Assembly (NCBI GenBank): GCA_044371675.1
Contig: JBILTF010000027.1
Location: 1-26,154 of the forward strand
Direction: 5' to 3'
Source: CAIZGX01 sp044371675
Lineage (GTDB): Bacteria > Bacteroidota > Bacteroidia > Flavobacteriales_D > Sanyastnellaceae
Length of the DNA: 26,154 nt
Shown: piece by piece, positions 22,545-26,154 of the stretch
Layout of the letters: every line of letters starts with the position of its first letter
How positions within the stretch are numbered: the stretch's first letter is position 1
Notes under the pieces: model-generated
Told to the model about the DNA's origin: nothing
What the model saw: the letters and a program-made list of their open reading frames with translations, nothing else
The model's database searches: none
Program-made: the position numbers and the translations under genes

Positions 22545-24812
22545 ATGAAAATGTCTGATGTTCGAATTTCCTGGCTTTCCATCGCATTCATAGCGTTGGG
22601 AACCATGACTTCCATTTACTTGATTTCGCAGTTGAAGTTCGATTATGATTTCGAAGACTTTTTCCCGAAGAACGATCCAGAAACTGAATATTTTTTAGAA
22701 TTCCGAAAGTCATTCGAAACAGATAATGACTTCTTCATTGTAGCACTTGAAAACGAAGGGAGTATTTTCGATTCTACTTTTCTTTCTCACGTCGATTCTT
22801 TAACGAAAAAACTACAGGCCATTCCGAATGTGGAAGAATGCGTGGGTCCGACTTCGTTAATGACCTATGCTGTTGATCCCTTGTTTGGCGGGGTGTTCGA
22901 AACGCCCTTGCTTTCTGCCAACTCAGCTCAATCGTTCAAACAAGATTCCTTGACCATTTGGAATTCGCCGTCATACGTAGGCGTCTTCTTCGGAACGAAC
23001 GGAAAGTCGGTAGCCATTAACATGAAGCACACGCAAATGTTAAGCAAGGAAAAGTGCGACGAACTTTCGAAGAATATTCAAGATGAAGTCAATAAATTTC
23101 AATTTAAAAAATCGCACGTCATCGGTCGTGCCCTAGGCCAGACGCTGTATGTAGAGCTTATGATCAAAGAATTGGCGCTCTTCATTTCTATCAGTTTAGT
23201 CCTCACCACCATCTTCTTGTTCATCGCTTTCCGAAGCGGATGGGGAATCATTATTCCAACAACGGTGGTGCTGTTGAGCATTATCTGGACGCTCGGATTC
23301 TTGAAGATCATGGGCAAAGATTTAGATCTTATGCTCACCGTTTTGCCCACGATTCTCTTTGTAGTTGGAATGAGCGACTCTGTGCACGTCCTCACGAAGT
23401 ACATGCAAGAACTTCGAAAAGGGAAGGAGAAAATTGAAGCCATTCGTTATGCATTTAAGAGTATTCGCTTGGCTACTTTTTTAACGGCGTTAACAACGGC
23501 TATCGGATTTTTCACTTTGGTTTTTTCCAACATTCAACCCATTTCGGATTTTGGAATTTACACAGCCGTTGGTGTGCTCTTGGCCTACGGACTAACGTAC
23601 ACGCTACTTCCAGCTATATTGATTTTAGGCAAGCCGAAGCGCATGAACGACTTCGCCATGTCAGATGATTTCTGGACTTCGAAATTGCACAACAGTTTTA
23701 TTTGGATACTTCGAAACCGCAAGAAGATATGGATTGGAGGAGTTGTCCTTTTAGGTCTCAGCGCTTGGGGAATTTCGACCATTGTGATAGACAATAAGAT
23801 GTTGGAAGATTTGAAAGACGACCACGTCTTGAAGCAAGAATTTTCTTTTATGGAAAAGGAATTCGCGGGATGTCGTCCGTTTGAATTGGGCATTGTAATG
23901 CCGAGCGATTCTGCCATTCAATCGGTGAAGGTGTTGAAGCAATTGGATACGCTGGAGTCCTATTTGCGCAATGAATATGGAGTGGGAGCCATGCTCGGAT
24001 ATGCGCAATTGGTAAAGGAAGCGAACAAGACATTGAATTTCGGAATGGAAGAATATTATGTCATTCCAGACAGTCTGAAAGAGATTAGAGCCATTGAAGA
24101 ATTGTTGCAGCAAGGACCTATTGCTCGCGCAACAGGAATGGCCTACAACGATAGCACGCACACACTTCGCATTAGTGGAAAGGTGGGTGATATTGGAAGA
24201 CTTCATTTCGATTCTTGCAATGCGAAATTGAATGCCTTCATCGATGTGAACTGTCCCGATTTATCGAATCGAAAAATCACTGGAACGGCTCACTTGATCG
24301 ACGTCAATAACCGCAGTTTAATTGAGAATACCGTTTGGGATCTGCTCATCAGTGTCTTGGTTATTGGAATCATCATGGGCATTGTGTACAAGTCGTGGCG
24401 CATGATTCCGCTGACCATTCTTCCGAATTTATTTCCGTTGTTGATTGTGGCCGGGATCATGGGCTTCACAGGCATTCCGTTGAAGGTGAGTACGAGCATT
24501 ATTTTCAACATTGCCTTCGGAATTGCGGTTGATGATACTATACATTTCTTAGCGCGTGTGCGTAGTTTGTTGGGTGAAGGATTAAGCGTAAACTACGCTG
24601 TAAAGCGCACCTTCCTCACCACTGGAAAAGCGATGATTGTCACCACACTCATCCTTAGCGGCGGCTTCCTCACCTTAATCTTCAGCGACTTCTTAGGAAC
24701 GCATTACATCGGCTTATTGGTGAGTCTTACGCTATTCATAGCGTTGTTTGCCGAGTTGTTGTTTTCGCCTTTGATTGTGATGTTCTTCTTTAAAAAAGTT
24801 AAAAGAAGTTAA
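22545..24812 (+). CDS. RND-superfamily transporter, MMPL/HpnN-like
   Basis: A 755-residue inner-membrane protein with the duplicated RND layout: one N-terminal helix (about 10-28), a periplasmic domain (30-205), five or six helices (208-362), a second single helix (395-412), a second periplasmic domain, and six helices (about 610-750). Just after the first helix, DYDFEDFFPKNDPE is characteristic of the lipid-exporting MMPL/HAE3 group. Each half has an acidic residue in its TM4 equivalent: D278 in GMSDSVH and D663/D664 in IAVDDTIH, consistent with proton coupling. Members move lipids or hydrophobic compounds such as hopanoids; the cargo is unknown. Starts at ATG 22545, or two codons later at 22551. 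Its stop codon lies inside a 10-nt tandem repeat. Confidence 0.88.
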   Translation: MKMSDVRISWLSIAFIALGTMTSIYLISQLKFDYDFEDFFPKNDPETEYFLEFRKSFETDNDFFIVALENEGSIFDSTFLSHVDSLTKKLQAIPNVEECVGPTSLMTYAVDPLFGGVFETPLLSANSAQSFKQDSLTIWNSPSYVGVFFGTNGKSVAINMKHTQMLSKEKCDELSKNIQDEVNKFQFKKSHVIGRALGQTLYVELMIKELALFISISLVLTTIFLFIAFRSGWGIIIPTTVVLLSIIWTLGFLKIMGKDLDLMLTVLPTILFVVGMSDSVHVLTKYMQELRKGKEKIEAIRYAFKSIRLATFLTALTTAIGFFTLVFSNIQPISDFGIYTAVGVLLAYGLTYTLLPAILILGKPKRMNDFAMSDDFWTSKLHNSFIWILRNRKKIWIGGVVLLGLSAWGISTIVIDNKMLEDLKDDHVLKQEFSFMEKEFAGCRPFELGIVMPSDSAIQSVKVLKQLDTLESYLRNEYGVGAMLGYAQLVKEANKTLNFGMEEYYVIPDSLKEIRAIEELLQQGPIARATGMAYNDSTHTLRISGKVGDIGRLHFDSCNAKLNAFIDVNCPDLSNRKITGTAHLIDVNNRSLIENTVWDLLISVLVIGIIMGIVYKSWRMIPLTILPNLFPLLIVAGIMGFTGIPLKVSTSIIFNIAFGIAVDDTIHFLARVRSLLGEGLSVNYAVKRTFLTTGKAMIVTTLILSGGFLTLIFSDFLGTHYIGLLVSLTLFIALFAELLFSPLIVMFFFKKVKRS

Positions 24813-24827
24813 GAGAGGTTAAGAAAA
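24791..24827. repeat. Short 10-nt tandem repeat spanning the MMPL stop codon
   Basis: Three successive units (aaaaaagtt, aaaagaagtt, aagagaggtt, then aagaaaa) repeat with a 10-base period, GTT recurring at 24798, 24808 and 24818. The MMPL stop TAA is at 24810-24812, so the last codons of the protein (KKVKRS) are repeat-encoded. Confidence 0.6.
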
Positions 24828-24828
24828 T

Positions 24829-24919
24829 ACTCATTCTGATTGTCATTCTCTATCTCATTCTAAAATCAAGAACGAGAAACAGAATGAGAATGAATAGGAG
24901 AATCGGAAGAAGAATGAGT
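24829..24919. repeat. Imperfect inverted repeat built from CATTCT/AGAATG units
   Basis: The left arm (24829-24861) contains three CATTCT copies (ACTCATTCT, GTCATTCTC, CTCATTCT), and the right arm (24881-24919) contains the complements (AGAATGAG, GAATGAATAG, AGAATGAGT). The outer ends ACTCATTCT and AGAATGAGT pair perfectly over 9 bp, and the inner CTCATTCT/AGAATGAG over 8 bp. A transcript could fold into a long imperfect hairpin. It occupies the gap between the MMPL stop and the tRNA terminator and may form the 3' end of the MMPL mRNA, but it lacks a T-tract. Confidence 0.65.
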
Positions 24920-24923
24920 GTTA

Positions 24924-24951
24924 TAAAAAAATGCCGACATGACGTCGGCAT
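24924..24951 (-). terminator. Rho-independent terminator of tRNA-Ser
   Basis: On the minus strand a perfect 8-bp stem, ATGCCGAC/GTCGGCAT, with a 5-base loop (24931-24951) is followed by seven Ts (24931-24925). It lies directly downstream of the tRNA. Confidence 0.85.
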
Positions 24952-24958
24952 AGTTTCG

Positions 24959-25045
24959 CGGAAAAGGGGGGATTCGAACCCCCGGTACAGTTTCCCGTAC
25001 GACAGTTTAGCAAACTGTTGGTTTCAGCCACTCACCCACCTTTCC
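24959..25045 (-). tRNA. tRNA-Ser (anticodon GCU)
   Basis: An 87-nt class II tRNA. The acceptor strands GGAAAGG (25045-25039) and CTTTTCC (24966-24960) pair with one G-T wobble, and the discriminator is G. The anticodon arm CAGTTTGCTAAACTG carries GCT, which decodes AGC/AGU serine codons. The T-loop GGTTCGAATCC is standard, and the long variable arm (GTACGGGAAACTGTAC) is what seryl-tRNA synthetase recognises. No CCA is encoded, so the tail must be added enzymatically. It has its own promoter and terminator and is not part of a tRNA cluster. Confidence 0.95.
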
Positions 25046-25074
25046 TAACGGCTGTTCCTCTTTTACGAGGATTG

Positions 25075-25105
25075 CAAATGTAAACCGACATTCCTATATT
25101 TCAAA
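25075..25105 (-). promoter_or_regulatory. Promoter of tRNA-Ser
   Basis: On the minus strand TTTG (25105-25102), 19 bases, then TACATTTG (25082-25075) is a full match to the Bacteroidota -33/-7 consensus. Transcription would start near 25071, leaving a leader of about 26 nt that contains a small CCTC/GAGG hairpin before the mature 5' end. Confidence 0.8.
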
Positions 25106-25113
25106 TTTTTTTT

Positions 25114-25713
25114 CTATTCCTTCCCGAACTGCTCCTTCAGCGCCGCATAGACCCTGTGCGTAGGCAATCCCATGACATTGAAATAACTTCCTTCCAAATT
25201 CACTATTCCAACTAAACCAATGAAATCCTGCGCCCCGTAACTTCCCGCTTTGTCGAAGGGTTTGTAATGCTCAATGTAATGACGAAGTTCTGCTTCACTC
25301 ATCTCTGCAAAGGTCACTTTCGTGCAATCGGTAAACGAATGTTTCCAGGTGGAAGTAGAAAGGCACACGCCCGTGTACACTTCATGACTTCTTCCACTCA
25401 ATTGCTTCAGCATACCTAGTGCTTCCTCGAAATCTGCTGGTTTATTCAACAATGCCCCTTCAACTTGAACTACGGTGTCTGCGGTTATCACCAACTCGTT
25501 GGCTGATGCTGTTTCCAACAAAGCCTCGGCCTTCCTTTCCGCTAAGCGCTGTGCTACTTCCGTTAAAGGCCAAGAAGGATCAATGCTTTCGTCTACATCG
25601 GAAACCCGAACTTCAAATGTGAGTCCCATTCCAGCCAACAATTCCTTCCTTCTCGGAGAGCCCGATCCCAAGACTAACTTGTAGTTGTTCATCAACGGTA
25701 ATAATTCTTCCAT
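25114..25713 (-). CDS. maf: Maf-family nucleotide pyrophosphatase (house-cleaning, dTTP/UTP-type)
   Basis: About 199 residues from the ATG at 25713 (MEELLPLMNNYKL); a start at the second Met (25692) is possible. The reading frame is open up to 25746, but that would run through the promoter palindrome. The N-terminal phosphate loop LGSGSPRRKELL is the Maf signature. ADTVV with the catalytic Asp and LNKP follow, then LSGRSHEVYTGVCL and FDKAGSYGAQDFIG with the conserved GxYGxQ-type motif. Maf proteins hydrolyse non-canonical or excess pyrimidine NTPs to prevent mutagenic incorporation and also affect septation in some species. The gene is divergent from guaA and shares a symmetric promoter with it. 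No terminator is evident between its stop and the tRNA promoter. Confidence 0.92.
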   Translation of the reverse strand: MEELLPLMNNYKLVLGSGSPRRKELLAGMGLTFEVRVSDVDESIDPSWPLTEVAQRLAERKAEALLETASANELVITADTVVQVEGALLNKPADFEEALGMLKQLSGRSHEVYTGVCLSTSTWKHSFTDCTKVTFAEMSEAELRHYIEHYKPFDKAGSYGAQDFIGLVGIVNLEGSYFNVMGLPTHRVYAALKEQFGKE

Positions 25714-25718
25714 GACAA

Positions 25719-25739
25719 CAAATTTACATCGTAAATTTG
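25719..25739. promoter_or_regulatory. Symmetric divergent promoter for maf and guaA (perfect palindrome)
   Basis: CAAATTTAC-ATC-GTAAATTTG is a perfect 9-bp inverted repeat with a 3-base spacer. Read outward, each arm ends in TAAATTTG, a perfect -7 box: plus strand 25732-25739 for guaA, minus strand 25726-25719 for maf. Each start codon begins six bases beyond its box (25745 and 25713), so both mRNAs should be leaderless or have a leader of one or two bases. The palindrome may also bind a dimeric regulator. Confidence 0.7.
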
Positions 25740-25744
25740 CGCGC

Positions 25745-26154
25745 ATGCATCAATTAGTTCTTATCCTCGACTTCGGTTCGCAAGTCACCCAACTTATTGC
25801 ACGTCGCTTGCGCGAAAACAACGTTTACTGTGAAATTAAACCTTGGAACAAGGTGACTTCAATCCCAGAAAATTGTGTTGGTGTAATTCTTTCTGGAAGT
25901 CCATTCAGCGTTCATCAAGAAGGCGCGCCACTTCCGGCAGTTTTCGATATTAATCCGAATCTTCCAATGCTTGGAATTTGTTACGGAGCGCAACTCATGG
26001 CGCAACTGAACGGAGGAAAAGTTGAGCGCAGCACGCACCGTGAATACGGTCGCGCGAACTTAATTAGTCACCAAGCGAATCATGTTTTATTTCAAGGCAT
26101 TCCCGATAATTCACAAGTGTGGATGTCGCACGGAGATACCATTACAGGGCTGGG
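25745..26154 (+). CDS. guaA: GMP synthase (glutamine-hydrolysing), N-terminal part
   Basis: Starts at ATG 25745 and runs off the right edge after 136 codons. It converts XMP to GMP using glutamine amide nitrogen. The visible part is the class I glutamine amidotransferase domain: LILDFGSQVTQLIARRLRE (residues 6-24), LSGSPFSV as the oxyanion loop, and the nucleophile C79 in GICYGAQLMA; SHGD near 128-131 is also conserved. The catalytic His/Glu and the ATP pyrophosphatase domain lie beyond the window. The family often starts with a few extra residues, but the promoter position supports this ATG. It is divergent from maf with a 31-base gap. Confidence 0.95.
   Translation, partial: MHQLVLILDFGSQVTQLIARRLRENNVYCEIKPWNKVTSIPENCVGVILSGSPFSVHQEGAPLPAVFDINPNLPMLGICYGAQLMAQLNGGKVERSTHREYGRANLISHQANHVLFQGIPDNSQVWMSHGDTITGL

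Noticed and set aside
24829..24919. CRISPR array reading of the CATTCT/AGAATG block
   Set aside because: Units are 6-9 bases, irregularly spaced and arranged as complements rather than direct repeats with spacers; there are no cas genes.
24929..25045. tRNA 3' end as an integration (attachment) site
   Set aside because: I see no integrase gene, no repeated copy of the tRNA end in the window and only housekeeping genes on both sides.
25714..25746. Upstream extension of the maf reading frame (MRANLRCKFVV)
   Set aside because: It would run through the promoter palindrome and overlap the guaA start; Maf proteins begin near the SGSPRR motif.

Overview
This is chromosomal core-genome DNA from a member of the Bacteroidota, most likely order Flavobacteriales. 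The main reason is the promoters. At least eight start regions carry the Bacteroidota-type -7 box TAnnTTTG, four of them with a TTTG or TTG box 19-20 nt upstream, and no convincing Shine-Dalgarno sequences are seen. The gene families agree: DUF3822, TlpA-like proteins with long N-terminal regions, a large secreted TPR protein paired with an outer-membrane barrel, an FHS sugar transporter and an LmtA-like methyltransferase. I cannot name the genus. I see no insertion sequence, prophage, CRISPR array or integrase. No gap between genes exceeds 300 bases.

Layout. 1-2310 (minus strand): folE, an SDR oxidoreductase, an LmtA/ICMT-like methyltransferase and the start of a SixA-like histidine phosphatase; two of the junctions are one-base TAATG overlaps. 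2394-3974 (plus): an amino acid permease followed by two hairpin terminators. 4178-5437 (minus): a secreted protein of unknown role. 5561-6828 (plus): a transaldolase/FSA-type gene and a YciO-type gene. 6924-11778 (plus): a 1035-residue TPR protein overlapping an outer-membrane barrel gene. 11945-13906 (plus): gyrB. 13997-15750 (minus): an FHS sugar transporter and a MazG-like pyrophosphohydrolase. 15816-19083 (minus): DUF3822, an in-frame RsmD-CoaD fusion, and a thioredoxin-fold protein lacking its nucleophilic cysteine. 19168-20619 (plus): a RecD-like helicase. 20611-21924 (minus): a TlpA-type thioredoxin with an intact CSHC. 21977-24812 (plus): an unknown protein and an RND/MMPL transporter. 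24959-25045 (minus): tRNA-Ser(GCU) with its own promoter and terminator. 25114-25713 (minus): maf. 25745 to the window end (plus): guaA.

How the genes work together. Most of this is housekeeping: pterin synthesis, GTP/GMP and dNTP pool quality (folE, guaA, maf, mazG-like), coenzyme A synthesis, rRNA methylation, DNA topology and envelope transport. Genes within an operon are very tightly packed, often with overlapping stop and start codons.

The observations most worth following up are these. (1) RsmD and CoaD are joined in one reading frame, and this depends on a T6 homopolymer: with one T fewer, rsmD would end in a TGA overlapping the coaD ATG in the usual ATGA arrangement. (2) The maf-guaA intergenic region holds a perfect palindrome that places two outward-facing -7 boxes at equal distance from two start codons, implying nearly leaderless mRNAs. 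(3) The SDR next to folE lacks the catalytic tyrosine. (4) One of the two thioredoxin-fold proteins lacks the nucleophilic cysteine. (5) The gyrB -33 box lies in the T-tract of the preceding terminator.
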